Shown in pieces: positions 20,455 to 30,077 of a stretch of 64,000 bases of DNA. Source of the DNA: Pseudomonas oryzihabitans NBRC 102199 (lineage in GTDB: Bacteria > Pseudomonadota > Gammaproteobacteria > Pseudomonadales > Pseudomonadaceae). Each line of letters starts with the position of its first letter. Position 1 is the first letter of the stretch. The position numbers and the translations under genes are program-made. Below the pieces are notes generated by a model. That model ran no database searches, had not been told where the DNA came from, and saw only the letters and a program-made list of their open reading frames with translations. The DNA lies in the NCBI RefSeq assembly GCF_000730625.1, contig NZ_BBIT01000025.1, positions 1 to 64,000 of the forward strand. The letters run 5' to 3'.

Positions 20455-21171
20455 CTAGTGGCCGCCCAGGTAGGCTTCGCGCACCTGGGGATTGGCCAGC
20501 AATTCCTGGCCACTGCCGCTCATGCGGATCTCGCCGGTGACCATCACATAGGCGCGGTCGGACAGGCGCAGGGCATGGTTGGCGTTCTGCTCCACCAGGA
20601 AGATGGTCATGCCGCTCTGGGCCAGCTCGCGCAGGATCTGGAAGATCTGCTTCACCACAATGGGCGCCAGGCCCAGGCTGGGTTCGTCGAGCAGCAGCAG
20701 CTTGGGTCGCGCCATCAGCGCCCGGGCGATGGCCAGCATCTGCTGTTCGCCGCCGGACATGGTCATGGCGCGCTGGTTGCGACGCTCCTTGAGCCGCGGG
20801 AAGAGCTCGAACATGCGCTGCATGTCCTCGTCCACCCAGCGGGTGCCGATGGGAATGGTACCCATCAGCAGATTCTCCTCGACCGTCATGTCGGGGAACA
20901 CATGGCGCCCCTCCGGTGACTGGGCGATGCCGTTGGAGGCCACGTAGTGGGCGTTCTTGCGGGTGATGTCCTCGCCCCGGTAGAGGATCTGCCCGTTGCG
21001 CGCCTGGGGCTGGCTGAAGATGGACATCAGCAGGGTGGACTTGCCGGCGCCGTTGGAGCCGATCAGGCTCACCGTCTCGCCCTCGTTGATGGACAGGGAG
21101 ACGCTCTTCAGCGCCTGGATCGGCCCGTAGAAGACGTCGACGTTACGGAATTCCAGGATCGGCGTGGTCAT
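20455..21171 (-). CDS. livF: branched-chain-type amino acid ABC transporter ATPase LivF/BraG
   Basis: Second ATP-binding subunit of a LivFGMHK transporter. The 238-residue protein has Walker A GSNGAGKST (about residues 38-46), the ABC signature MSGGEQQ, Walker B LLLLDEP and the switch histidine region FLVEQNANHA. The ATG at 21171 overlaps the livG stop (ATGA). The much longer open frame on its left is the off-frame shadow of livG. Substrates of this class are Leu/Ile/Val, but the family also includes transporters for other amino acids and small amides, which matters here because acnX is the next gene. Confidence 0.95.
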   Translation of the reverse strand: MTTPILEFRNVDVFYGPIQALKSVSLSINEGETVSLIGSNGAGKSTLLMSIFSQPQARNGQILYRGEDITRKNAHYVASNGIAQSPEGRHVFPDMTVEENLLMGTIPIGTRWVDEDMQRMFELFPRLKERRNQRAMTMSGGEQQMLAIARALMARPKLLLLDEPSLGLAPIVVKQIFQILRELAQSGMTIFLVEQNANHALRLSDRAYVMVTGEIRMSGSGQELLANPQVREAYLGGH

Positions 21172-22043
21172 GCCACCTCCTCTTCTTCGGCGCCGAGGTA
21201 GGCGGCGATGACCTTGGGATCGTTGCGGATATCGGCCGGCAGGCCGCGGGCGATGACCTGGCCATGGTCCAGCACCACGATGTGGTCGGAGATGTTCATC
21301 ACCATGCCCATGTCGTGCTCGATCAGCACCACGGTGATGCGGTGCTGGTCGCGCAGCAGGCGGATCATCCCGGCCAGCGCCTCGGTCTCGGCCGGGTTGA
21401 GACCGGCGGCGGGTTCGTCCAGGCAGACGATCTCCGGACGGGTGCACATGGCGCGGGCGATTTCCAGGCGGCGCTGCTGGCCGTAGGAGAGTTCGCCGGC
21501 CAGACGATTGGCGTGGTCCACCAGGTCCACCACTTCCAGCCAGTAGAAGGCCGTATCCAGCGCCTTTTCCTCGGCACGGCGATAGCCGGGGGTATTGAGG
21601 ATGCCGGTGATCAGGTTGCGGTTGCACTGCATGTGCTGCGCCACCAGCAGGTTCTCCACTACCGACATCTCCTTGAACAGGCGGATGTTCTGGAAGGTGC
21701 GGGCGAGCCCTGCGCGGTTCACCAGGTGAGTACCGCCGAACATCTTGTACCAGAGCCGGCTGCCGAACTGCACCGGATTGACGAAGTCGGTGGCCCGGAA
21801 GCGCTCGCCCATGATCTTGCCGACGCGGGTCGAACGGCCATCGGCGGTATCCAGGCGGATTTCGCCATCGGTGGCCTTGTAGAAGCCGGTCAGGCAGTTG
21901 AACACCGTGGTCTTGCCGGCGCCGTTGGGGCCGATCAGCGCGGTGATGGAGTGCCGCTTGATATCGAAGGACACGTCCGAGAGGGCCTTGATACCCCCGA
22001 ATCTCATGCCCAGACCGCTGACGGTCAGAATGTTGTCGCTCAC
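21168..22043 (-). CDS. livG: branched-chain-type amino acid ABC transporter ATPase LivG/BraF
   Basis: First ATP-binding subunit of the transporter. The 291-residue protein has Walker A GPNGAGKTT, signature LSYGQQRRLEIARAM, Walker B IVCLDEPAAGLNP and the H-loop VLIEHDMG. It is about 35 residues longer than the classical 255-residue BraF. The extra sequence lies between Walker A and the Q-loop (DTADGRSTRVGKIMGERFRA...). The GTG start at 22043 is supported by GGGAG upstream and overlaps the livM stop. Translation of the whole cassette is therefore coupled. Confidence 0.95.
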   Translation of the reverse strand: MSDNILTVSGLGMRFGGIKALSDVSFDIKRHSITALIGPNGAGKTTVFNCLTGFYKATDGEIRLDTADGRSTRVGKIMGERFRATDFVNPVQFGSRLWYKMFGGTHLVNRAGLARTFQNIRLFKEMSVVENLLVAQHMQCNRNLITGILNTPGYRRAEEKALDTAFYWLEVVDLVDHANRLAGELSYGQQRRLEIARAMCTRPEIVCLDEPAAGLNPAETEALAGMIRLLRDQHRITVVLIEHDMGMVMNISDHIVVLDHGQVIARGLPADIRNDPKVIAAYLGAEEEEVA

Positions 22044-23320
22044 GGCGCCACTCCCTTGCGAATCGCGAAGCCACTGCGGGCGATACGGATCAGGCCACGC
22101 GGCCGCCACATCATCATCACCACCATCAGCACGCCGAACACCAGCATGCGGATGTCGCCGAATTCGCGCAGCAGCTCGAACAGCAGGGTCATGACGAAGG
22201 CCGAGACCACCACCCCGACGGTGGAGCCCAGGCCGCCCAGTACCACGATGGCCAGCACCAGCACCGACTCGAAGAAGTTGAACGAGGCCGGGTTGATGAA
22301 GCCCTGGTAGGTGGCGAAGAACACCCCGGCCAGGCCTGCGGTGGAGGCACCGATCATGAAGGCGGAAAGCTTGACCAGCACATGGTTCAGACCCATGGCG
22401 CGGCAGGCGATCTCGTCTTCGCGCAGGGCTTCCCAGGCGCGGCCGACCGGCATGCGGGTCAGGCGGTGCTTGATGTAGAGCACCAGCAGCACCACCAGGA
22501 ACAGCACGGTATAGATGAAGATCATCGTCGCGTTGGGGTTGTAGCTGATGCCCAGCAGTTCGTGGATGGGCACCCCGCCCTCCTTCGCCCGGCGGCCGAA
22601 TTCGATGCCGAAGAAGGTCGGCGAAGGTGCGGCGATGCCGTTGGGGCCCTTGGTTACTTCCAGCCAGTTGTTGAGCACCAGGCGGATGATCTCGCCGAAG
22701 CCGAGGGTGACGATGGCCAGGTAGTCCCCGTGCATGCGTAGCACCGGGAAGCCGAGGATCGCTCCCGCCACCGCCGCCATGACCGCCGCGAGCGGCAGCA
22801 TGGTCCAGAAGCCCAGCCCGAGGTACTGGTAACCCAGCGCCAGACCGTAGGCACCGATGGCATAGAAGCCGACGTAGCCAAGGTCGAGCAGACCGGCCAG
22901 GCCCACCACGATGTTCAGGCCCAGGCCCAGCAGCACGTAGATCAGGCAGAGGATGATGACCGTCAGCCAGTACTTGGTGGCCAGGAAGGGAAAGGCGATG
23001 GCCACCAGAATGACGATGGGCAGGATGAATCTCAGGTTGGACTTGTGCCCCGGCGGCAGCACATGGACACCGCCGTCGTTGCGCTTGAAGGACTCGATCC
23101 AGTCACGGCCCTTGTCGGTCTGGCCGAACAGGCTGAGCAGGAAGCGGCCGGCCATGACCACCGCGACCATGATGCCGACGCGACCGGGCTCGAGGTTGTA
23201 GCCGTAGCCGTCGAGCACGATGCCGACGATGGGGCCGAACAGGATCAGCGAGACCAGACCCACCATGAGGGTGTCGCGCAGCACGACCTTGAGGTCGAAG
23301 GAGGAAGACGTCTGACTCAT
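22040..23320 (-). CDS. livM: branched-chain-type amino acid ABC transporter permease LivM/BraE
   Basis: Inner-membrane permease of the transporter. The 426-residue protein has an N-terminal extension of two hydrophobic helices. The core family segment follows: GLNIVVGLAGLLDLGYVGFYAIGAY, HGDYLAIVTLGFGEIIRLVLNN and the EAA-like loop PVGRAWEALREDEIACRAMGL that contacts the ATPases. The ATG at 23320 lies 3 bp after the livH stop, with AAGGTG inside the end of livH as the likely ribosome site. Length and layout match Pseudomonas BraE (about 417 residues). Confidence 0.95.
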   Translation of the reverse strand: MSQTSSSFDLKVVLRDTLMVGLVSLILFGPIVGIVLDGYGYNLEPGRVGIMVAVVMAGRFLLSLFGQTDKGRDWIESFKRNDGGVHVLPPGHKSNLRFILPIVILVAIAFPFLATKYWLTVIILCLIYVLLGLGLNIVVGLAGLLDLGYVGFYAIGAYGLALGYQYLGLGFWTMLPLAAVMAAVAGAILGFPVLRMHGDYLAIVTLGFGEIIRLVLNNWLEVTKGPNGIAAPSPTFFGIEFGRRAKEGGVPIHELLGISYNPNATMIFIYTVLFLVVLLVLYIKHRLTRMPVGRAWEALREDEIACRAMGLNHVLVKLSAFMIGASTAGLAGVFFATYQGFINPASFNFFESVLVLAIVVLGGLGSTVGVVVSAFVMTLLFELLREFGDIRMLVFGVLMVVMMMWRPRGLIRIARSGFAIRKGVAP

Positions 23321-23323
23321 GGA

Positions 23324-24238
<915 letters not shown>

Positions 24239-24264
24239 GTTTGCAGTCTCGCGCTGGATGGATG

Positions 24265-24292
24265 ACGAGGGCCGCCGGCCGCCACCTCGTCC
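24265..24292 (-). terminator. intercistronic hairpin between livK and livH
   Basis: Inverted repeat GACGAGG (24265-24271) with CCTCGTC (24286-24292) around a GC-rich loop that is itself palindromic (GGCCGCCGGCC). There is no T tract, so it is not a full terminator. It more likely stabilises the upstream livK message or partly attenuates read-through, giving excess binding protein. Confidence 0.5.
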
Positions 24293-24334
24293 TGGGGCGG
24301 AGACGAGGCGGCGGCGGGCGGATTCACGCGAGGA

Positions 24335-25456
24335 TCAGGGCAGCTGGTGGTACTTGCCCTTGTCGTCCCATTCGTACATCACGTAGTCGGAGACCTTGAG
24401 GTCGCCCTTGCTGTCCCAGCTCTTCTCGCCCAGGACGGTGTTGACGCTGTGGGACTTCAGCCACTCGGCGGCCTTGGCGCCGTCGGTGCCCTTGATGCCG
24501 TTGAAGGCGGCGGCCACGGCCTGCAGCGAGGCGTAGGAGTAGAGGGTGTAGCCCTCGGGCTCGTAGCCGGACTTGCGCAGGGTTTCCACCACGGTCTTGC
24601 CGGCGGGGTTCTGCAGCGGATCGGCGCCGAAGGTCATCAGCACGCCCTTGGTGTACTGGGCGCCACCGGCGGTGGTGACCAGGTCGGCGGAGACGATGCC
24701 GTCGCCGGAGACGAACTTGGCGGTCACGCCCTGCTCGCGCATCTGCCGCACCAGCGGACCGGCCTCGGGGTGCAGGCCACCGAAGTAGACCACGTCGGCG
24801 CCGGAGGCGCGGATCTTGGTGACCAGGGAGTTGAAGTCCTTCTCGCCGCGGGTCAGGCCCTCGTAGAGCACCTCTTTCACGCCGCGCTTGTTGAGCTGCG
24901 CCTTGGTGGCGTCGGCCAGGCCCTGACCGTAGGTGTCCTTGTCGTGGATGATGGCGACCTTCTTGGCCTTGAGGGTATCGACGATGTAGTCGCCGGCCAC
25001 GATGCCCTGCTGGTCGTCACGTCCGCACATGCGGAACACGCCGGTCAGGCCACGCTCGGTGATCTTGGGATTGGTGGACGCCGGGGTGATGGAGATGATG
25101 CCGGCTTCGTCGTAGATCTCCGAGGCGGGCATGGTGTTGGAGGAGCAGAAGTGGCCGATCACGGCCTTGACCTTCTCGGAGTCCACCAGGCGGTTGGCCA
25201 CGGCCACGGCCTGCTTGGGCTCGCAGGCGTCGTCGCCCTGCACCAGCTTGATCTTCTCGCCATTGATGCCACCGGCGGCGTTGATGTCCGCCGCGGCCTG
25301 GGTAGCCCCCTTCCAGAACTGCTCGCCATAGGCGGCGCTGGCCCCGGTGAAGGGACCGGCGACACCGATCACGACGTCGGCATGCGCCAGGGAGGAGAGA
25401 GTGAACGCAGAACCGATAGCGAGAGCCAGAATGCCTTTTCTGTAAATCTTCGACAT
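24335..25456 (-). CDS. braC: periplasmic branched-chain-type amino acid binding protein (BraC/LivK)
   Basis: Periplasmic receptor that delivers ligand to LivHM. The 373-residue precursor, the same length as P. aeruginosa BraC, has a signal peptide (SKIYRKGILALAIGSAFTLSSLAHA, cleavage near residue 26). A type I periplasmic binding fold follows (VVIGVAGPFTGASAAYGEQFWKGATQAAADINAAGGING). The ligand-site region SSNTMPASEIYDEAGIISITPASTNP is present. Two Cys pairs could form disulfides. It is first in the operon braC-livHMGF-acnX. The specificity cannot be read from sequence; BraC proteins bind Leu/Ile/Val, Ala and Thr. Confidence 0.94.
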   Translation of the reverse strand: MSKIYRKGILALAIGSAFTLSSLAHADVVIGVAGPFTGASAAYGEQFWKGATQAAADINAAGGINGEKIKLVQGDDACEPKQAVAVANRLVDSEKVKAVIGHFCSSNTMPASEIYDEAGIISITPASTNPKITERGLTGVFRMCGRDDQQGIVAGDYIVDTLKAKKVAIIHDKDTYGQGLADATKAQLNKRGVKEVLYEGLTRGEKDFNSLVTKIRASGADVVYFGGLHPEAGPLVRQMREQGVTAKFVSGDGIVSADLVTTAGGAQYTKGVLMTFGADPLQNPAGKTVVETLRKSGYEPEGYTLYSYASLQAVAAAFNGIKGTDGAKAAEWLKSHSVNTVLGEKSWDSKGDLKVSDYVMYEWDDKGKYHQLP

Positions 25457-25950
25457 GGGAGGTTTGCTCCAGAGGGTGGTTGGCCTTTTCGCCGGAGCAA
25501 AGCCTGTGCCATCAGCCAGTTGTGTACCGGGCGCAAAGGCCATTTGCCGCTACTGCGATGAGCCAAAACCGCCGACAGCCTGCGGCGAGGGCCGCAGCCA
25601 GTGGAGCGGACCGCCCTTTAGACTTTTGTCGTAAGCGGCTCATTAGTCTGGATAATTCGGCGAAGCGGTAGCAGCGGGAGGGTTGAAACCCAGCGGTTTG
25701 TTACCAGATAGCAACCCGGTTGCACCTGTTTCGCACCAAAACGTAACACCGGCCCCACACTGTGCCACTAAAGTAACCATGATCTTGCGGTCGCAGGCCC
25801 CGGGCGGATCTGCCGTTCTCTCGACCTGCTTGCAGTGGTGGACAGCCAGAAAAAAGCGGCCGACTTGCACGGGTCGGGATGCGCAAATCGGCCGCTTCGG
25901 CGCGTTATCGCCCGGCCCGAGGGCCGGTGACAGCAGGTATGGCGGGGTCG
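25457..25950. other. 494-bp intergenic region upstream of braC
   Basis: No gene is visible. The part nearest amaA holds its terminator (25850-25897). The remainder must contain the braC promoter and leader (minus strand). I found no convincing -35/-10 pair and no sigma-54 site with correct spacing. The region around 25690-25790 is less GC-rich than its surroundings. Confidence 0.6.
25850..25897 (-). terminator. intrinsic terminator after amaA
   Basis: Perfect 10-bp stem AAGCGGCCGA (25854-25863) with TCGGCCGCTT (25888-25897). On the minus strand the stem is followed by a T6 tract, so it ends amaBA transcription. The loop is long, about 24 nt. Confidence 0.85.
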
Positions 25951-27228
25951 CTAGAGCACCACGCGCAGGCATTGCCCGGCGTGATAGAGGGTGAAGCCGG
26001 CTTCGTACATCAGGCTGCGCCACTGGCCGACCGGATTGGCATCCAGCCCTGCCAGGGGCAGCGGCAGGTCGTGGCGATCGCCACTGCACAGATAGCGGGC
26101 AAAGGCCTGCCCCACCACCGTGCCCGTGGTGACCCCCCGTCCGTTGTAGCCGGTCACCGCCAGCAGGCCCGGCGCCGGTTCGAACAGTCGCATCAGATGA
26201 TCGGGCGTGAAGCCGATGCGGCCCGTCCAGCTGCATTCCCACTCGACCCGTCCGAGCGCGGGGAAATAGTGCCGCTGGATGCGATCGGCCCAGGCGCGGA
26301 TGAAGCCGGCCGGCCGCCCCGCCATGTTGCCGAGACTGCCCAGCAGCAGACGGCCATCGGCATCGCGGCGGATGCTGCTGAGCACCGTCCGGGTGTCCCA
26401 GGAGCCACGGCCCTGGGGCAGGATGAAATCCGCCTTCGGGCCGAGGGGCCGCGAGGCCACCTGGTAGTAGTAGCCCGGGAAGAATTGCTTGCGCAGGGTG
26501 GTCCATTCGCCTTCGGTGTAGGCGTTGGAGGCGATCACCACCTGGTCGGCGGTGACCCGCCCCTGGGGGGTTTCCACCTGCCAGCGTTCGCCGATCCGCT
26601 GCAGGCGCTGCACCGAACTCTGCTCGAACAACTCGCCGCCTTCCTGGCGCAGCGCCCTGGCCAGGCCCAGGGCATACCCCATGGGCACCAGGGTACCGGC
26701 GCGATGATCGAGCAGCGCACCACTGATGTCGCGGGTACCACAGGCGCTGTAGCAGGCTTCGCCTTCCAGCAGCTCGACCCGGGCGCCGCGGCGCTGCCAT
26801 TGCTCGGCACGCTGACCGAGATCGGCCAGGCCCTTGGCACTGTGCGCCATGTGCAGGGTGCCGGCGCGGCGCGGCTGGCAGTCGATGCCATAGCGCTCGA
26901 TGAGGGCGAACACCTGACTCGGCGCATCGCCCATCACCCCCAGCAGACGCTCGCCGACCTCCGGTCCCAGGGTGGCCACCGCCTCGTCCGGCGGGATCCA
27001 CATGCCGGCATTGACCAGCCCCACATTGCGCCCGGAGCCGCCATGGCCGACGCCATGGGCCTCCAGCACCACCACCCGCCGCCCGGCCTGCGCCAGGTGC
27101 AGGCCGGTGGACAGGCCGGTGTAACCACCGCCGATGACGCAGACCTCGGTGTCACGCTCGCCCTGCAGCGGTGCACCCGGCACCGCCGGATACAGCCGCT
27201 CCCACAGGCACTCTTCACGCAACTGCAT
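25951..27228 (-). CDS. amaA: FAD-dependent L-pipecolate oxidase (AmaA)
   Basis: DAO-family flavoprotein that oxidises L-pipecolate to the cyclic imine, in equilibrium with aminoadipate semialdehyde, in D-lysine catabolism. The 425-residue protein has the FAD-binding motif VCVIGGGYTGLSTGLHLA (GxGxxG-type, near residues 30-45). It also has the second flavin motif around HGVGHGGSGRNVGLVN and the C-terminal GYNGRGVTTGTVVGQAFA. The ATG at 27228 has GGAG upstream; it starts 24 bp after the amaB stop. The amaB-amaA-LysR arrangement is what I know from P. putida. Related amine or imino-acid oxidases cannot be excluded. Confidence 0.85.
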   Translation of the reverse strand: MQLREECLWERLYPAVPGAPLQGERDTEVCVIGGGYTGLSTGLHLAQAGRRVVVLEAHGVGHGGSGRNVGLVNAGMWIPPDEAVATLGPEVGERLLGVMGDAPSQVFALIERYGIDCQPRRAGTLHMAHSAKGLADLGQRAEQWQRRGARVELLEGEACYSACGTRDISGALLDHRAGTLVPMGYALGLARALRQEGGELFEQSSVQRLQRIGERWQVETPQGRVTADQVVIASNAYTEGEWTTLRKQFFPGYYYQVASRPLGPKADFILPQGRGSWDTRTVLSSIRRDADGRLLLGSLGNMAGRPAGFIRAWADRIQRHYFPALGRVEWECSWTGRIGFTPDHLMRLFEPAPGLLAVTGYNGRGVTTGTVVGQAFARYLCSGDRHDLPLPLAGLDANPVGQWRSLMYEAGFTLYHAGQCLRVVL

Positions 27229-27252
27229 TCTCTGCGCTCCTGGCGGATCCAC

Positions 27253-28743
27253 TCAGTCGAAGACGATGCCCTGGGCCAGCGGCAGCTGGCGGGAATAGTT
27301 GACGGTGTTGGTCTGGCGGCGCATGTAGGCCTTCCAGGCATCGGAGCCGGATTCGCGGCCACCGCCGGTTTCCTTCTCGCCACCGAAGGCGCCACCGATC
27401 TCGGCACCGCTCGGTCCGATGTTGACGTTGGCGATGCCGCAGTCGCTGCCGGTCGCCGACATGAAGGCCTCGGCCTCGCGCACGTCGGTGGTGAAGATGC
27501 AGGACGACAGGCCCTGGGGCACGGCGTTGTTCAGAGCCACCGCCTCGTCGAAATCGCCATAGGTCAGCACATAGAGGATGGGCGCGAAGGTCTCGTGGCG
27601 CACCGCCTCGCTCTGCTCGGGCATCTCGACGATGGCCGGCGCCACGTAGTAGGCCTCGGGATACCTGTCGGCCAGCTGGCGCTCGCCGCCATAGACCACC
27701 CCACCCTCGCCACGCGCCTGCTCCAGCGCGCCCTGCATGGCCTGGAAACTGGCCGCGTCGATCAGCGGACCGATCAGGTTGCCCTCCAGCGGATGACCGA
27801 TGCGGACTTTGGCATAGGCGGTCTTGAGTCGGGCGACGATCTCGTCCTTGACCGAACGATGGGCGATCAGCCGGCGCAGGGTGGTGCAGCGCTGGCCGGC
27901 GGTGCCGACGGCGCTGAACAGGATGGCACGCACCGCCATGTCCAGATCGGCGCTCGGCGCGAGGATCATGGCATTGTTGCCGCCCAGCTCGAGGATGCTG
28001 CGGCCGAAGCGCGCCGCAACCCGGGGTCCTACCTCGCGACCCATGCGGGTGCTACCCGTGGCGCTCACCAGTGCCACCCGCGGATCGTCCACCAGGGCTT
28101 CACCGGCGGCGCGATCGCCCACGATGACCTGGCTCAGATCGGCCGGGGCATCGCCAAAGCGCGCCAGGGCCTTCTCGAACAGCGCCTGGCAGGCCAGGGC
28201 GGTCAGCGGGGTCTTTTCCGAGGGCTTCCAGATCACCGGATTGCCACAGACCAGGGCCAGGGCGGCGTTCCACGACCAGACCGCCACCGGGAAGTTGAAG
28301 GCACTGATGATGCCCACCACCCCCAGCGGCTGCCAGCTTTCGCGCATGTGATGACCAGGGCGCTCGGAGGCAATGGTCAGACCATAGAGCTGCCGCGACA
28401 GGCCCACGGCGAAGTCGCAGATGTCGATCATCTCCTGGACTTCGCCCAGGCCTTCCTGGGTGATCTTGCCGGCTTCCCAGGACACCAGCTCGCCGAGATC
28501 GGCCTTGTGCGCGCGCAGCTCTTCACCCAGCAGCCGCACCAGTTCGCCACGCCGCGGCGCCGGCACCGCCCGCCAGGCCTGGAAGGCCCGCTCGGCACGG
28601 GAGATCTTCTGCTCCACCTCGGCGGCGCTTTCCAAGGCGACGCTGCCCAGTTGGCTACCATCGATGGGGGAATGCACCCGGTGCTCGCCTTGGGTGTAGT
28701 GCTGGACAGGAACGCCGAGGCGTTCCAACAGGGCCTTGCTCAT
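27253..28743 (-). CDS. amaB: alpha-aminoadipate semialdehyde dehydrogenase (AmaB, ALDH7 family)
   Basis: NAD-dependent aldehyde dehydrogenase that converts L-2-aminoadipate-6-semialdehyde to 2-aminoadipate. The 496-residue protein carries the catalytic Cys286 in GTAGQRCTT and the general-base Glu252 in LELGGNNA. It also has the ALDH7-typical C-terminal segment NVNIGPSGAEIGGAFGGEKETGGGRESGSDAWKAYMRRQTNTVNYS. It is transcribed ahead of amaA and divergently from a LysR gene 113 bp away. Together with AmaA it forms the lower D-lysine/pipecolate route; the upstream steps are not in the window. Confidence 0.92.
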   Translation of the reverse strand: MSKALLERLGVPVQHYTQGEHRVHSPIDGSQLGSVALESAAEVEQKISRAERAFQAWRAVPAPRRGELVRLLGEELRAHKADLGELVSWEAGKITQEGLGEVQEMIDICDFAVGLSRQLYGLTIASERPGHHMRESWQPLGVVGIISAFNFPVAVWSWNAALALVCGNPVIWKPSEKTPLTALACQALFEKALARFGDAPADLSQVIVGDRAAGEALVDDPRVALVSATGSTRMGREVGPRVAARFGRSILELGGNNAMILAPSADLDMAVRAILFSAVGTAGQRCTTLRRLIAHRSVKDEIVARLKTAYAKVRIGHPLEGNLIGPLIDAASFQAMQGALEQARGEGGVVYGGERQLADRYPEAYYVAPAIVEMPEQSEAVRHETFAPILYVLTYGDFDEAVALNNAVPQGLSSCIFTTDVREAEAFMSATGSDCGIANVNIGPSGAEIGGAFGGEKETGGGRESGSDAWKAYMRRQTNTVNYSRQLPLAQGIVFD

Positions 28744-28856
28744 GCTGAGGTCTCCGCAGAGTGGGAATCGTCCCTGAGTATGGTCAGCCCAGCGGCGCCG
28801 GACAACCGACCTTTGCTCGGCATATCATTCCCTTTTTTCATGCCGCGAGTCCGCTC

Positions 28857-29741
28857 ATGCAACGTCGCCATCTGCCGTCCATTACCGCCATGCAGTGCTT
28901 CGAGGCGGTCGCGCGTCACCTGAGCTTTACCCGCGCGGCCGACGAACTGGCCCTGACCCAGAGCGCCGTCAGCAAGCAGGTCGCCCAGCTCGAGGACCTG
29001 CTGCAGCACAGCCTGTTTCGCCGGGTCCGCCGTCGCCTGCAACTCACGCCCGCGGGCGCGCTCTACCTGGCCGAGGTGGACAAGATCCTCAACCAGCTGG
29101 AGATGTCGGCGCGCTACCTGAGATCCTATGGCGGCGAGACCGAGGTGCTGCGCGTGGCCACCCCGCCGACCTTTGGCGAACGCTGGCTGGTGCCGCGGTT
29201 GAAGGGCTGGCGCCTGCGCTTTCCCAACATCCACCTGGACGTCTCCAGTGCCCTGGAACCGGTGGACTTCCGCGATCCCCGCCATGACGTGGCGCTGTTC
29301 TATGGACACGGCAGCTGGCCGGGTGCCGAGTGCGAACTGCTGCTGCACGAGCATATGGTCGCGGTCTGCGCACCGGATCTGCTGCCCGCCGAGGGCATCG
29401 CCGGACCGGAGCAACTGGTGGACTTCGTGCTGTTGCAGAACACCACCCGCCCGGAGTCCTGGCACGACTGGTACGCCAGCCTCGGGCGCGAGGAGGTGCA
29501 CAGCCATCACGGGCCGCGCTTCGACACCTTTACCCTCTGTGCCCGCGCCGCCCAGGAAGGCTGCGGTGTGGCGCTGCTGCCGGAATTCCTGGTGGCCGAA
29601 GAGCTGGCCTCCGGCCGCCTGGTGCTCGCCTGGCCCCACCGCCTGGCCAGCCCCCACGCCTACTGGCTGGCCTATCCGGAACAGATGGCCGAGGTGCCCA
29701 AGGTGCGCAGCTTCATCGAATGGATTCGCGAGAAGGCGTAA
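28857..29741 (+). CDS. LysR-type regulator (GcvA-like), probable regulator of amaBA
   Basis: LysR-type transcription factor. The 294-residue protein has an N-terminal helix-turn-helix (LPSITAMQCFEAVARHLSFTRAADELALTQSAVSKQVAQLE, about residues 6-46), which is GcvA-like in composition. An effector domain with PPTFGERWLVPRLKGW follows. The ATG at 28857 is where conserved sequence begins. Divergent orientation across 113 bp from amaB suggests control of the lysine/pipecolate genes and of itself. A LysR gene is found at the same place in P. putida. The effector is unknown. Confidence 0.88.
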   Translation: MQRRHLPSITAMQCFEAVARHLSFTRAADELALTQSAVSKQVAQLEDLLQHSLFRRVRRRLQLTPAGALYLAEVDKILNQLEMSARYLRSYGGETEVLRVATPPTFGERWLVPRLKGWRLRFPNIHLDVSSALEPVDFRDPRHDVALFYGHGSWPGAECELLLHEHMVAVCAPDLLPAEGIAGPEQLVDFVLLQNTTRPESWHDWYASLGREEVHSHHGPRFDTFTLCARAAQEGCGVALLPEFLVAEELASGRLVLAWPHRLASPHAYWLAYPEQMAEVPKVRSFIEWIREKA

Positions 29742-29752
29742 TGCCTGGGCCA

Positions 29753-30003
29753 ATCGCGGCCATGGGTCGCTCCTACAGCGGGAGGCACGCCGGTGTATCG
29801 CTATCTAGCCGGGGCTAATGCCGGCTCGGATAACCCCCTCTCCTTCGGGAGAGGGTTGGGGGTGAGGGCGCGCCCTTGCCACGAGGTCTGAAGTGGAAAA
29901 GGCTGCGCCGTTTTCCCCGCTACGGGTGTATTCCTATAGCGATAGGACAGTTGCATCACCCCCTGTAGAAACAGTCGCTACGGCGCACCGGCATGGCCGC
30001 GAT
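29753..30003. repeat. inverted pair of REP-like elements
   Basis: Left element 29753-29778 reads ATCGCGGCCATGGGTCGC followed by TCCTACAG. The right end (29963-30003) begins CTGTAG and ends CATGGCCGCGAT in the opposite direction. This is the Pseudomonas REP style (GTAGGAGCG...GGCCGCGAT). The enclosed sequence holds further hairpins, and no gene lies between 29742 and 30034. Confidence 0.7.
29834..29867. repeat. CCCTCTCC-TTCG-GGAGAGGG hairpin repeat
   Basis: Perfect 8-bp stem with a TTCG tetraloop (29836-29855), followed by GTTGGGGGTGAGGG. I recall this motif as a widespread intergenic repeat in Pseudomonas and relatives. It lies inside the REP pair and is not followed by a T tract. Confidence 0.65.
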
Positions 30004-30034
30004 ACAAAGGTCCCCGGCACCCGTACCCGAAACG

Positions 30035-30063
30035 AAAAAACCCGGCCGAGGCCGGGTTTTTTT
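30035..30063. terminator. intrinsic terminator after pnp
   Basis: Stem CCCGGCC (30041-30047) with GGCCGGG (30050-30056), preceded by A6 and followed by a T7 tract. It works in both directions: it ends pnp on the minus strand and could block read-through from the plus strand. Confidence 0.9.
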
Positions 30064-30077
30064 CATGCAGGGTCGTC

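Noticed and set aside
24239-24334. Separate small gene between braC and livH.
   Set aside because: The 96-bp gap has no start with a ribosome site and is dominated by a GC-rich hairpin.
25690-25800. Sigma-54 promoter for braC (TGGCAC and GGGGC on the minus strand).
   Set aside because: The distance between the GG and GC elements is off from the required spacing, and no second candidate fits.
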